Positions 1 to 12,186 of a stretch of DNA of 64,000 nucleotides are shown piece after piece (the stretch's first letter is position 1; each line of letters opens with the position of its first letter). The stretch comes from Ixodes scapularis (Eukaryota > Arthropoda > Arachnida > Ixodida > Ixodidae). The notes beneath the pieces are model-generated. The model was not told the origin of the DNA. It saw only the letters and a program-made list of their open reading frames with translations, and did not search any database. Both the position numbers and the translations under genes were made by a program. The stretch is taken from contig NW_024609948.1 of assembly GCF_016920785.2 (NCBI RefSeq), forward strand, positions 186,001 to 250,000. Direction: 5' to 3'.

Positions 1-1944
1 GGAGTGAGTCACTGCTAAACGAAACGGGAAACCAGAGCGGATCGCTCTATCGCTCATCCTGAGTTAATCGAAAAATATTTAGGCTCATATTTTCACTCCT
101 CGCGAACAGACGCGTGAATCGCTGACAACAGTGCCAAATAAACAGCTCACAGCAAAAAGTTTGCCATCTTTTAAGGTTAGCATATGTGCTCGATCTTGAT
201 ATGAAAAAGTCTACACAGAAGTCTCCAGTAATTTGACAATGACATATTTCTCGCGGCGAGTGAAGAGCAATCCTGAACAATGATAGGATTTGGTTTTGTG
301 ATTGGAAACCATTGCAGCTATTGCCAAAATCAAACAATTAATACTCACTACCACTGCGAGAGTTAGGTTTTGTTGCAAACATCTAATCAGAAACTTGAGC
401 AAGAGAAGACCAAAAGAGCGTACCGCACGTCCATTCGAACTCGAAACCATTGATATCCCGGCTTTCGGCAGTCATTGTTTCCGCACTTGGCACATCAGGT
501 GGTGTGTTGATGACGAAAATCCATGCTTGACCACATTACACCAACAACAACAAGTTCCCACGAAAAAGAAAAGATAGCCGCGCGCGCACGAACGCGGGAC
601 GAATCTCGCGCCGCGACGCACTCCCAGAAGCGAAACAACTCGCCGGCTCGCGTCCCTCGCGCGTTCCAACGGTCCACCGACTTCCCGGCGCCAGCGGCCA
701 GCGCATCGCGAGGCGAGAGGCGCGGGTTCAGAGAGAGAGGAAGCGCGCCCAGACGCGATGAAAGAGTGAAAGAGAAAGTTACAATAACAAGCTTCAAAGC
801 CATTCACACCTTCAAAACAACTTCACCTTTATTTCGCATCATTAAATATATGAATCAATTTTATTTAAAATGAAATAACAAGTGCCAACAGCCGCTGGGA
901 GCGCGGCAATCGGAAGCAGTTCGCCGGACCGGACAAACGTCATAAGTATACGCGGCGGGACGGAAGTAGCCGAGAGCTTCACCCCACTGACCGTGTCACC
1001 GTGTTCTTTTTTAATTTTATTTTGTTGGCCCATAGTTGCTCGTTGACGGTTTCGCGTCCAGCGTAGCAAAGAAAAAAACAATGAAGCTGCTTTATTTACG
1101 GTTTAGTAACCATTTCCGATCCGATTTATACTTTTGATGGTTATTCAAGCGGAAATTAGAACAGTATTTCTAAACATCGCAAACTAAAACGTGACCGAGG
1201 GCACGTCTCTCGTTTCGACCAATCGCCGAGGCGTCTCTTGTGACGTCGCGCTCCTTGGCTCCGCATCGGTCACGTGAGCTCCGCTTCTCCTGGCTTCTCC
1301 CGCAACTCTCGGGGCGTCGCCCCAGTCGATCCCGGTACGATTATTCCCGCTACTGTTTAATTGGTTTGCGCGGCACACAAGCGCCGGTTTCGGCTGAAAT
1401 TTGGGCAACGTGGCCTGAGACGTGCCTGGAACCCAGTTCAATCGCCAAAAAGATCTCCGAAATTGCCTTCATTGTCCCTTTAAACAGACAGGACCCGGCA
1501 TGACGTCAGCCTGAGTGAAGCCGGAAGAGGCGTTTAATCCCAGACTGCCTTGCGCACCCGTTCCGAGGCCGTGGGGTAGCCATCGCGCACCGGCGGTTCG
1601 TCTGCTTTCTAATCTGCTCCTGCTCCACGAGGCTAGCTTTCGATGCGGTCGGCGTCCGCCGTGGGCGTCCACGATGCGAATGCTTTGCAGCGTGAGTGTT
1701 AATACCTAGTTCCACATTATGTGCGAGCGAAGTCAGAACTGGAAGCGCGAGCCCGTTGTTCTGTGCGCTCCTGGCTTGCATGCGTGCTCGTGCGATCTGC
1801 TGCTGCTGTTTATTAAAAAATGCGTTGCCCAACGCCAAGTCCTTCACGGTGCGTCGTCTAGAGCGTCTCAATTCTAGTCACTTCGTTTCTGCTGGGCAAC
1901 CAGGCGGTTTAAAAGTCTCCCGTTAAGCGCCGTTTCAAATAACT
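1..1944. other. No gene recognised
   Basis: Open frames on both strands here are short, overlap each other and show no known domain. The interval 580-760 is GC-rich with many CpG and GCGC steps, and 1184-1720 is also GC-rich, so promoter-like DNA is possible, but no exon could be tied to either. No tRNA, rRNA or transposase motif was seen. Confidence 0.4.
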
Positions 1945-2037
1945 GGGTGCCGCCATTACTTTCGGTGCACACAGTCGCATTGCCACGGAAATGTCATCGC
2001 AACGCGGTTGTTTGCACCGAAATTAATGGCGGCGCCC
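1945..2037. repeat. Inverted repeat, about 27 bp arms
   Basis: The left arm beginning gggtgccgccattactttcg and the right arm ending attaatggcggcgccc are near-perfect reverse complements around a 40 bp centre. It resembles the ends of a short foldback or MITE element. No clear target duplication was found, so the family is not assigned. Confidence 0.55.
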
Positions 2038-2155
2038 ACTCACTAGGCTTCCCATTGGTCAAGAAATGCTGGTTGCGGCTCGTGGCCACGCCTACTTCCG
2101 TTACAATTCGCTCCATGCATTGGGGATAGGAACGCCACCTCCTGCCCATTATAAC

Positions 2156-2601
2156 TAGGGGTGTCGCGAACCGGCCGTGGTTCGAGTTCGACCAGGTTCG
2201 ACTTTTTTCGAACTTTTAGTGGAAAGTTCGACGAACCTTCTATTGAGGTTCCACTCGTGTGCGCATGCGCGACAGGCTGGCCAGTTGGCTTCGGATTGGA
2301 TGATAATGACTAAGAAATGATTATAAGTGCAGCGCTGATTGGCTATTTCAGTTAATACAGTACTAAAAACTAAGTTATTAACTTCTTCATTTATTAGAAT
2401 GATCCTTTTAATTGCAGCTGCAGTTCACAATATAAAATAGCCCTTTTCATAAAAAATGTTTTTCCAAACCTAGACATGCTTGTACCAAGGTCTGGCCACA
2501 CTGTCCACAAAGTCGAACCGGTCGAATCTGGTAAAAAGGTCGAAGGTTCGTAACCGGTTCGACCAAAAAATCTGGTTCGACAAAAGTTCGCGACACCCCT
2601 A
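2156..2601. mobile_element. hAT-type MITE with 8 bp target duplication
   Basis: The ends are TAGGGGTGTCGCGAAC and its exact reverse complement (16 bp). The flanks at 2148-2155 and 2602-2609 are both ATTATAAC, a perfect 8 bp target duplication, which is the hAT signature. The inside is rich in GTTCGA and GGTTCGA words next to both ends and has no transposase frame, so the element is non-autonomous. The ends resemble those of the elements at 42522-43684 and 57734-60150. Confidence 0.88.
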
Positions 2602-2609
2602 ATTATAAC

Positions 2610-3605
2610 CTTCTTGAGCTATATAGTGCTCTAGTCCATGCATAGTACCATGCTCAAACGGATCAAGCTTCTGAGCGGACAGCATCATCAGTTTTCTCAG
2701 TGTAAACACCAGCTGCATCGTAGATGCAAAAAGTTGCGGAAATTTACGTCTTCTGTAAATATCTCTACGACAGCAGAGTTGTTTGAAGTCATCGCAAATA
2801 GAAACTACCTCTTGCAGCGCCCAATGTTTATACGCACCGGAAATGGGCTCATTTTCGTCTTCTGCGCATGAGAAAGTAAATAGCTGTGACATCAGAACCC
2901 CAAGCCCCGATTGGCTGATCGCGACCCCCTATCTGAGCGTCGTCTCCTCCTTTGCAACGTCGTCTGCTCGCACCGTTGCCTGCGTCTGTCTTACCTTTCC
3001 TGCGACTTTCGGAAGTCGACTTTGCCTTTCAGAGAGGGCAGACGAAAACTCGAGCGGTACTTTGTTTTTGTCCAACAACTAGCAGACGCGCATCAAGGAG
3101 GGAAGTCAAAGGACTCACTGGCGAGGTGTCCCGAGGCGCCGAGATTTGTTTGCAAAGAACCAAGACTGAGCGTGTTAGTGTCCGCAAGTTCCCTCCCAAA
3201 TACTTTTTCCCTCCTTTCGTGTCTGGTGAGACTCCTCACTTTAACGGCGTCGGCGGGTTGGCGCAGTTAACGTCGTCTACTTTGCGTCTGCTAGTCAAAG
3301 CGATGGCTGCTTTACCTTTCCTGCGTCTGTCGGAGATTCACCGCTTTTTTTACCGGCGAGAGTCACCGTTGCCTTGGAAAACAAGATGACAAGAGGCAGA
3401 GATTGACCTCTCAATCTAAAATTGAGGTCAGCCAGGTCAGCGACCAAAGTACAGGGTGTCACAAAAGAAAATTTACACGGACTTTTTAACCGCAAAAATG
3501 AACTAGGCATCGCCGAACGCTCATTCTCCGCCCAGAGGTAGAGGTAGAGGTCACAACCAGATGCCAAAGTTGCAGCCCGATCGGATAACTTAATCAAAAG
3601 TTATA
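2610..3605. other. No gene recognised
   Basis: Several overlapping frames exist but none has a domain. A weak internal duplication is visible: the words around 2990-3020 (acctttcctgcgactttcgg) recur around 3312-3335 (acctttcctgcgtctgtcgg). This suggests decayed repetitive DNA. Confidence 0.35.
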
Positions 3606-3740
3606 AGTGATTTACTGAAATTTTCAATGGGAAAATGGAGCCCATTTTCGCCCGTTTTCGGTTTCTGGTGCCATAGAGCCCCATGCGTTCGAAAACTCCG
3701 TCGGCCGCCATTTTCCCATTGAAATTTTCAGAAAATCACT
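3606..3740. repeat. Foldback repeat, 33 bp arms
   Basis: The arms are 3606-3638 (starting agtgatttactgaaa) and 3708-3740 (ending cagaaaatcact). They pair with only two or three mismatches over 33 bp around a 69 bp centre. It is probably a MITE or foldback element; no target duplication was recognised. Confidence 0.65.
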
Positions 3741-3899
3741 AATGACCGAGTACGACCGTATGAGACAAGGATCGTTTTGAAGCATCTTACGACCAGATGC
3801 GCTGCTGCGGGGCTGGTTGCAAGCCGTCTCAAGAGGCTTAAAAACTGATCTTGTCGCTGTTGGTTGTAGTCAAATGAAAAGTGTGTGAACGGGCCTTAA

Positions 3900-4487
3900 A
3901 GGGGCGGTGCAACGATTTTCGGACTTTGGCCAATAAACTGCGGAAATCAATCTGTGTCACCTATGAAACGAGGAACAGAAAAGCATAATTTTTCGAGAGC
4001 GCTAGTTTTTATTTAAAAAAAAAATGAAACAAATCGAAGGTCAAAGTGCCTCTCAACTCTCCACATTGCGTTTTGTGTGACATACTTTGGGGGACCACCT
4101 GGTCCCATTGGGCTCTCTTTTCAGATACCCCGGCCGCTTCCTCCGCGATTGTCGACTTTTAAAGGATTAGCATCGTCAAAGGCCGCGGCGAGCGATTAAC
4201 ACAAAGGACGGTTCGCCACGTGGTTGACGGCGAATGCAGCAGCAGAGGGGGACAGGTTTTTGTTGACTTCCGCGTATCCCCCAGCGACGCTGTCACTGTA
4301 GTTCCCGGAACAGCCACACGCGGCTTCAGATCAGCAAATAGTTAGTTTTTTTTTCTTTGCGATTACGCAGCGCAATAGCAGTTTATTGAAGCAAGGCGAC
4401 GCGTTTTTCGTCACTTGTGCCTGGATAAACAATATAAAAGATACAAACTGCCAACTCTTCGAACATTAAAATGGTTGCACTACCCCT
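3900..4487. mobile_element. TTAA-flanked MITE (piggyBac-like target site)
   Basis: The ends read AGGGGCGGTGCAACGATTTT on the left and, reverse complemented, AGGGGTAGTGCAACCATTTT on the right. TTAA lies directly outside both ends (3896-3899 and 4488-4491), the target duplication used by piggyBac-type transposases. No transposase frame is present. A diverged partial copy lies at about 17880-18026 inside the CenH3-candidate intron. Family membership is inferred only from the target site. Confidence 0.7.
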
Positions 4488-4684
4488 TTAACGGCGACAA
4501 TGTTTGACCAGAGGGAAACTGGTGACTCCCTCACGGGAAAGGGAGGGGGGGGAAGGCAAAGGGGTGATGTTTTTTTCAATTTTTCCTGCCCAATCCCCCA
4601 AAAGAAATCTTGGTGATAGTTCGGGAAAGAAAATTGGCTTAGAAGGGAGGGAGGAATCATGTTTGTCTTCTTAGACTTATAGCC

Positions 4685-5735
4685 TCGTCCCCTAGAGCGA
4701 CAAACACAGATTTTTGTCTGGAAACACCACAAAGTTACGTGTCGCAGATGCTGTCCCACTGTAACAGCCAACACTCGCGACAAACAATCGACGACGGACA
4801 GGTTCCTGTTTGTCCTTGAACTTGTAGCGCCGCAAGCAGCCCCACCGAGGAACATCTCTCGAAGACAAACTTATCCTCTTCACCCACTGTTAACCTCGGC
4901 TGCCTCTTCCCTCCCTTCCACCCTTTCTCCCGAAGCTCGCCTCACCGTTTGACCTTCAGAGAAGGCCTTGGTGGCCACTGATCGTTACCGCACTTCCCAT
5001 TCCTTGATTGCTCGTGGGGGTCGTGGCTTGCTTGCTGGCAGCCTTCTTGCAAAAGAGAATTTGCTGCGACTGGTTTTGCTCGCGAAAACACGGTGCACGA
5101 GGTAGTGGTTCGAAACACCGAGGTCTACACTACTGCATCAGGATGGATACACCGAGGTTCGAGGACTGACCAATGTAAGACCGCTCGCCACGAAGTAGGA
5201 CATGACGTTTCGGCAAACCATTCCGGCAGACGGGAAACTTGTCATCACGTTTTGCGATAATCGGAATGCCGTATTATTCCCCAAAAGACACCTTGGATAC
5301 TAAGTTATAAACATCCTCAAAATCGGCATAAAATTTCGTGGTGCTCCTCTAGAATTCCTCGAACGACCCCAAAAAAAGGAACGATTTGGGAATTCTAAGT
5401 TCGGAAAATGTTTAATGTCGATTGTCATGACTGTTTGCGGAAAGTTGCCAATGGCAAATGAAAACTAGATGAAGTTTTATTTAAGAAATAAAGCAATCGT
5501 CTCCACTTTCACCGTGTTTTTCTGCGAGTTTTACGCCCAAAGAGCAAAGCACGAAAACCGCGACGCCAGACTCTGTCCGTGTATTTTGAAGTGTTTGGTT
5601 GACAACTCCAGTCCCACTAGTAAACAAGCTTCCTAGTCCCCGTGTTCTGCGTCGTGTCCGCCAGGTGGGACGGCGGACTCTGACAAACAGGCTCTCTCGT
5701 TGTCGTTTGTTGCTGTTTGTCGCTCTAGTGGGACG
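4685..5735. mobile_element. Possible TIR element of about 1.05 kb
   Basis: The left end cgtcccctagagcgacaaac and the right end tgtttgtcgctctagtggga (5713-5732) are near reverse complements (one base added or changed). The inside has scattered copies of related words such as gacaaac and gtcccact. No transposase and no convincing target duplication were found, so this is tentative. Confidence 0.3.
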
Positions 5736-5744
5736 TGGCTATTA

Positions 5745-5810
5745 GGCTAGGTGGCGCAAGCTCCCACCCGTTACAAAGGATATAGCCATTCACATCCATC
5801 CATCCATCCA
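5745..5810 (+). mobile_element. LINE 3'-end stub
   Basis: The motif ggctaggtggcgcaagctcc followed by (catc)n matches the terminal 3' segment of the LINE copies at 32173-32634 (antisense) and about 62640-63233. Only about 66 bp are present, consistent with extreme 5' truncation during target-primed reverse transcription. Confidence 0.7.
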
Positions 5811-6472
5811 GGGGGAATTCCTCTGTCTCGCTTTCATTGCCCTCGTGGAATATGAAAGCGAGGCCCATAGCTTTCAGTTACAAATAATAGTACAAATCCA
5901 ACTCCAAGTACAAGTAATACGGTCCAGACTAGAAACCTGAAAAGTGGTTGTTATTCCGACTCGGAAGTACAATGACTTGTCCTGAATGAATGCTGATGAG
6001 TTAAACGGCAAAACATCGATTGTGAATAACCCGAGATTCGAAGGGAAACTGGGATGGCAGTTTCTTAGGACTATTGACCTTCAACACTTACCAAACTTGG
6101 TTTTATATTACCATCTTTTTTATATTTTTTGCATTGGGAGATTGAAATGGCGTTTAACGAATAAATCCAAATTGACAAACATTTTACCGGTGGGCGTTTT
6201 TCTGGGTTTATTCGAAAACACAGAATCCTAGTATACTTGGGCATTCAGTTCACTGCTATCAGACATCAAACTTCCTGATCATTATCTAATTCAACTGAAA
6301 GCAAAAAAAAAGGTTGAGCACTAAGCCGCTTGCAATGATTTCATATTACGAATAACTGAAAAATTTTCAAGATTTTGCATCATGACCGTTTAACCAAAGC
6401 AGAAACGTGCCGAGTGTTCTTCAGATGCACTAGAAAAAAAAACCCATAAATATATAAAAATACAGTCCATAA
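5811..6472. other. AT-rich spacer, no gene recognised
   Basis: This is AT-rich DNA with A-runs. One 81-codon frame (5986-6231) has no recognisable domain or splice context. It is immediately followed by the ATAT target site of the gypsy element. Confidence 0.4.
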
Positions 6473-6476
6473 ATAT

Positions 6477-6896
6477 TGTCACGGGTGGTGACCAGAATAA
6501 CAATAAATCAACAGGAAGAAATAAACGTTTAATGTGGCGAACTTGTGCCCAAAACAAAAAGGGAATAGAAAATAATAATAAAGCGTCGCGAGCGTTGAAG
6601 TCGGCGAGACAGCAGAGTCGAGTGCTGGGGCGAAACTGACTCCGCTCGCCTTGCGGAATCCCTTGTGTACCCTCGTGGGTTTCTGGATAGTTCGGTGTAG
6701 AAGGTTCGGCGCGTAGAACATTCTAACCTCGAATCAGCAAGACGGTTCTCGAATTCACTAGAACATCACATTACAGTGTCAACAAAAATGTGTAGCCGCG
6801 GCCAGGAATCGAACCCTGGCGTTCTGCATGGAAGGCAAGCGCGATAACCGTTATGCCACGCGCACGCTGCCTACTTGGCCAGCTGCGCGCGCGGCA
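6477..6896 (-). repeat. 3' LTR of the gypsy element
   Basis: This 420 bp LTR is nearly identical to 15638-16053 apart from point changes and small indels near the aataataataaagcg segment, so the insertion is old enough to have accumulated differences. In element sense the upstream flank is T-rich (TTCTTTTTTTGTTTTGTTTG) rather than purine-rich. It contains a tRNA-like segment (6792-6867). Confidence 0.9.
6792..6867 (-). other. tRNA-Gly-like sequence inside the LTR
   Basis: On the minus strand this stretch has an A-box-like TGGCATAACGG and a perfect B box GGTTCGATTCC, a T stem (CCAGG/CCTGG) and an anticodon arm whose loop carries TCC, as in tRNA-Gly. The acceptor stem does not pair, so a working tRNA is unlikely. 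A second copy lies in the other LTR (15950-16024), where the B box is altered to GGTTGGATTCC. Confidence 0.6.
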
Positions 6897-6962
6897 AAAC
6901 AAACAAAACAAAAAAAGAACGGTAAACTAATGAGTCATTTGGAACACATAAGGTCCACAGTC

Positions 6963-9900
6963 CTATCGAGCGTAGTACGGCTTCAGTCGCACGACGTGGA
7001 CGACTTCCGGTCGTGGAGGGCGGCGTGACGATGTCCGTGTTCCGTCGGGCATCACCTCGTAGTTCAGATCCCCGAGTCGACGAAGCACTTTGTAAGGTCC
7101 AAAGTAACGTTTCAGGAGTTTCTCGCCGAGACCGCGTCGGCGAATCGGTGTCCACACCCACACCCTGTCTCCGGGCTGGAAGTGGACGTCCCGACGACGA
7201 AGGTTGTAGCGGCCAGTGTCGACACGTTGTTGAGCCTTAATCCGGAGTCTGGCGAGCTGACGGACTTCTTCTGCCCTTTGGGCAACCACCTGGGCGTCGT
7301 CGCTTGCGTCAACAGCCGGTTCGTGAGGTAACATAGCGTCCAGCATTGTCGTTACCTTGCGCCCATGCACCAGTTGAAAGGGTGTCACTCCGGTGGTCTC
7401 TTGTATGGCCGTGTTGTAGGCAAATGTGACGTACGGCAACACCTCGTCCTATGTCTTGTGCTCCACGTCGACGTACATGGAGATCATGTCGGCGATGGTC
7501 TTGTTGAGTCTCTCCGTTAGCCCGTTGGTCTGCGGGTGGTACGCCGTGGTGCGGCGATGGCTGGTGTGACTGAGTCGGAGGATTTCTTGGGTCAGCTGTG
7601 CCATGAACGATGATCCGCGATCTGTAATCAAAACTTCTGGAGCGCCGTGCCGGAGGACGACGGACTCGATGTAAAACTTGGCGACTTCAACAGCCGTGCC
7701 TGCTGGAAGGGCTTTCGTCTCGGCGTACCGTGAGATAATCGGTGGCGACGATAGTCCAGCGGTTTCCCGACGTTGACGGCGGGAAAGGCCCAAGTAAATC
7801 CATTCCGATCTGCTGGAACGGCATAGACGGGGGAGAAATCGAGTGCAGAAGTCCTGACGGCTTCGTCGGCAGTTTCTTGCGTCGCTGACACTCGTGGCAT
7901 GATCGAATGTATAGGTGAACGGTCTTCGGTAGCCTCGGCCAGTAGTACTTTTCTCGAATCCTGGCGAGCGTCCTGCTGTAGCCAAGGTGTCCAGCCGTTG
8001 GGTCGTCATGGCATCCTTGGAATATTTCATCTCGAAGGCTGGCAGGAACAACCAACAGCCATGCTGTGTTGTAGTTGACGAAGTTCTCCTTGTACAGCAC
8101 CCCTTGCCGCATGGAGAATGTATGCAGGATTCTTAGGAAAGCACGGGGAACCGAACTCGCTTGTCCCTCTAAGTGCTCGATGAGCGCTCGCAGTTCAGGG
8201 TCGTCTCGTTGGAGTGCTGCCATGTCGCTGACGTCCAAAGCGCCGAGGAAACACTCATCGTCGTAGTCGTCGTCTTCGATACAGACAGGTCCGGCCTCGA
8301 CAGGAGCTCTTGACAGGCAGTCGGCGTCATTGTGCTTCCGGCCGGACTTGTACACAACGGTCATGTCGAACGTCTGCAGTCGTAGGCTCCACCGGGCGAG
8401 GCGTCCGGAGGGGTCTTTCAGATTCGCGAGCCAGCAGAGCGAGTGGTGGTCCATGATCACGCGAAGAGGACTTCCATACAGATATGGGCGAAACTTTGTT
8501 ATTGCCCAGACGACAGCAAGGCACTCCTTTTCAGTTGTAGAGTAGTTCCTCTCCGCCTTAGACAGCATCCGACTCGCATATGCGATGACTCGCTCTGCCC
8601 TGTCCTGCCTTTGAACTAGCACCGCACCAAGTCCGGTGTTACTGGCGTCCGTGTGGATCTCTGTATCAGCGAACTGGTAGAAATGGCCAAGAATCGGGGG
8701 CGTCTGGAGTCTGTTTCAGCTCATCGAATGACCGCTGGTGTTCGTCTGTCCATTCGAACTTTACGGCGTCCTTTGTGAGGTGCGTCAGCGGTGCAAACAG
8801 CTTGGCGAAGTCCCGAACAAATCGTCTGTAGTAGGCACAAAGACAGAGGAATCTTCTCACTGCCTTCTTGTCAGACGGCAGCGTAAGTGCAGCTACGGCG
8901 CGGGTCTTCTCGGGGTCCGGGAGAACACCTTTGTTGCTCACGACGTGGCCAAGGAACTTAAGTTCACCATAGGCGAATCGGCACTTTGTCGGCTTGAGTG
9001 ACAGGCCGGCGGTCTTGATGGCTTGAAGCACGGCTCGAAGATGTTTCAGGTGCTCGTCGAAATCTCGTTAAATACCACGACGTCGTCGAGGTAGACGAGG
9101 CAGCTCTGCCATTTCAGACCTGCCAGCACGGTGTCCATGACACGCTGGAAGGTGGCTGGTGCTGTACAAAGCCCGAACGGCATCACTTTGAATTCGTACA
9201 GTCCGTCGGGAGTGACGAAGGCAGTTTTCTCCCGGTCGCGTACGTTGACTTCAATCTGCCAGTAGCCACTCTTCAGATCCATCGACGAAAAATGTTGGGA
9301 GTGGCGCAGTCGGTCTAACGTATCGTTGATGCGGGGGAGCGGATAGACGTCCTTCTTCGTCACAGCGTTCAGTCGACGATAGTCCACGCAGAACCGCAGG
9401 GTTCCGTCCTTCTTCTTTACAAGGACGACTGGGGACGCCCATGGACTTCTTGAGGGTTGAATGATGTCGTCGTCGAGCATTTCTTGGACTTGATCCTGAA
9501 TCACCTTCCTTTCCTTTAAGGAGACTCGATACGGCGACTGATGGACAGGGAGCGCGTCGTCGTCGGTAATAACACGATGTTTCGCCATTGGTGTTTGGCG
9601 AACTTTCGACGACGTGGCAAAACAGTCACTGTATTCGGCGAGGAGATCAACCAGTTGCCGGCGCTTAGGAGCTGGGAGCTCGGGGTTGATGTCGATAGGC
9701 GGCGGCGGCGTGCTGTTCTGTTGTGACGACGAGGTTTCTTCGGAGACTGCGGTGACCACGGCTGGCGCCTGAAACTCCTCAATGTGGCCCACAGTGGTAC
9801 CCTTCGTTAGGTGCTGCGGCTCCTCTCGGAAGTTTGTCACAAGAACAGTTGTACGTCCTTGGAGATCCGTTACGCCTCGTGCGACGCCAATTCCTTTCTC

Positions 9901-10653
9901 AAGGAGCAGTTGGACGCTGTCTTCCAGAAGAGCTTCACCGTGCATGGCTGCGTCAGTTATGACGGTGACGAAAACACTCGACCGCGGCGGTAAGTTCACA
10001 TGGTCGACGATAACTCGGATCGCGGTTGACGTCGTGTTGGTCTCCAACGGCGGTAAAACAGGCTTTCACAGCATCAGCTGGTTTGCCCCGAGGTCGATGA
10101 CGGCGCCATACTCGCAGAGAAAGTCCATTCCGAGGATAACGTCCCTCGAACAGTCTTGCAGAACGACGAACTTCACAGGGCACGTCTCACCGTGGATCTC
10201 GACGCGAGCAGTGCATCTCCCGACTGGTGTGATGAGGTGCCCTCCGGCGGTTCGTATTTGTGGTCCATCCCACGGCGTGGTGACTTTTCGAAGGCGTCGG
10301 GAGAGTCTCCCACTCAAGACCGAGTAGTCTGCTCCGGTGTCCACGAGTGCTGATGCGTCGTGGCCGTCATTGACGACGTTTAGGTTATTGGACACCGCTG
10401 CAGCCCCTGCAGCGGGTCGTTTCGGTCTCTGGTAGCGTTCGAGTGGGGGCCCTCCGACGTTCGTGGAGGATCTTGGCGTCGGTCGTCTTCGGCAACTCCA
10501 CTTCCAGGGGTGGCCGCGCCTAGTTTTCCCGGCGTGGAGCGAGGGGCGACAGGCTTTCACGTCGGGGTCGGTGCATCGGTGAAGCTTGACGTCGTGGCGA
10601 AGGCGACCGGTACTCTCGGCGGGACGCAGGCTCGGGGGACTGAGGTCGTCGCA
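6963..10653 (-). pseudogene. Gypsy pol: protease, RT, RNase H, integrase (broken)
   Basis: Reading from high to low coordinates: an aspartic protease with an intact DTG (ALVDTGADYSVL, about 10316-10351); a reverse transcriptase with the catalytic YLDD at about 9082-9093; a Ty3-type RNase H (near 8640-8350); an integrase with HHCC-like (CHECQRRK) and DDE core segments (ITDRGSSF and the later TNGLTERLNKT); and an integrase C-terminus ending PYYAR. The frame is broken by an in-frame TGA at 10066-10068, frameshifts near 9060, 8708 and 7735, and a TAG at 7449-7451. It is therefore non-functional. The family is Metaviridae-type Ty3/gypsy; the clade was not resolved by eye. Confidence 0.93.
10520..10653 (-). 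pseudogene. Gypsy gag C-terminus, downstream of the CACTA insertion
   Basis: The frame PEPASRREYRSPSPRRQASP is an Arg/Ser/Pro-rich gag tail ending in a stop near 10520. It is the continuation of the gag frame interrupted at 14334 by the CACTA-type element. The pol frame overlaps it, as is usual for a frameshifted gag-pol junction. Confidence 0.7.
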
Positions 10654-12186
10654 CACTGTTAGCAAAAATAACACGCCCAGACGTGTAAACTGTTGTCCCA
10701 TAGCGGACACGTCGAAACGTGTTCGTTTTACACGGAGCCATCTGTGTTTTTCGTCTACACATGAGGTGCTGTGTAAAGTTAACACGCTACACCGTGTTTG
10801 CCTTCCGAGAAGCACGGTTCAACGTGTTCCTTACGAAACATGGCGGCCAGCCGCCGAGAACAGGCGAGGGACGAGCCCAGCCAGCCGCGCCTTTCAGCCG
10901 AACTGAAAGCATACAGGACGCGTTCGTTCTCGTTCGATGTCTTTTATGCACAGTAAACAGTCTCCGAGCGGCGGACGTAGCTACGTGCAAAGGTACCTAC
11001 GTGCATCGTCGGCGGTCGGTGGCGTCGGCAGCTACGACAAAACCGCTAGACAAAAACAAAAACAAAAAAAAAACGAATATTGAACTTACATGGATAAATA
11101 GCTCAAGCAAACTCTTGTAATCGGGCAGTAACTTGCGCCACCTAGTGCGATTTCTAGCAACCAATAAAAAAAAAAAGCAGGAGTCGGTTTATACGCTGGG
11201 AACTATCACGAGTAGACTGCTACTCTACATACATCACAGACAACACGAGCACCACGTAGAACACAGCAGCGACACATACACAAACACAACACCGACACTA
11301 CGCCCGACACTTCCTACTAACAACGGACTCTCCCCGCGGCGTATATATGCTTGACATGTACGGGTGAGCTCTTTGGTCGCTGACCGTTACCGATTTATAG
11401 AAGAAGACACAAAACACGGCACAATGGACAGCCGTATGTAAGAACTGTTTGCATTTAAAAAGGTATGGAGGCAAAATCTGTAAAATGAGTCCTTTGCGAA
11501 AAACAGCGATGTACTAACAATAAATCTTAAACCGGCCATGAAAAAGTTCAAATTTTTGTTATTTTCATGCTCGACCAATGTTATGAGCAGTCCGACTCGC
11601 TTGAATCAGATAGAAAAACAAATGATTGGGATTTTATCAGTACGTATTCAATAATCAATGGAAATTATACTTGCGCAAGGCATTTTTTATATATATTATT
11701 GTGAAGGACATCCGCCCAACACTTCACTTCCGCTAGTTGAAGTACGCGTACGGGAGCAGACGCCTTCACTTTTGGGGCGTTTTGATGCAGATTGTTGTCG
11801 TATGTCGTGTTGGTGTCGAGCGAAGCGGTGAGGCTTGGGAGTTTGTGACCGGTGTTATTCGTGATCATTAATGTGGCGCTGATGCGTTTTTTTTTTTGTT
11901 CTTTTTTTAAATATTTCTATATAGCCACAGTGAAAATTCACGAGCCCGTGGCACTGCATTATGCTAAAATCGCGAGCTCCTTCTCTGTTGACGTCGTTTT
12001 TCTGGTAGCACTCGTGGATACTGCAAGCGTTTAAACAGTGCACAGTCTCGCCTACATCCGCGGTGACGTACTCGACCTGTTGAAACTTATTGCTTGCGTC
12101 ATTTTGGAGTACGTAAGGCAATTATCTCGCTACTCTGGTTTCGGTTATAAGAGCAAGGCAAAACGCTCGTAGTTCCCGCCCTCAGT

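Noticed and set aside
500..873. Long overlapping frames in GC-rich DNA as genes
   Set aside because: Both strands are open in several frames with Arg/Ala/Ser-rich products, as expected from CpG-rich sequence; no domain or splice context.
6792..6867. A working tRNA-Gly gene
   Set aside because: The acceptor stem does not pair and the segment is part of an LTR present twice.
6477..6963. An env gene in the gypsy element
   Set aside because: Only a short spacer separates the integrase end from the 3' LTR.
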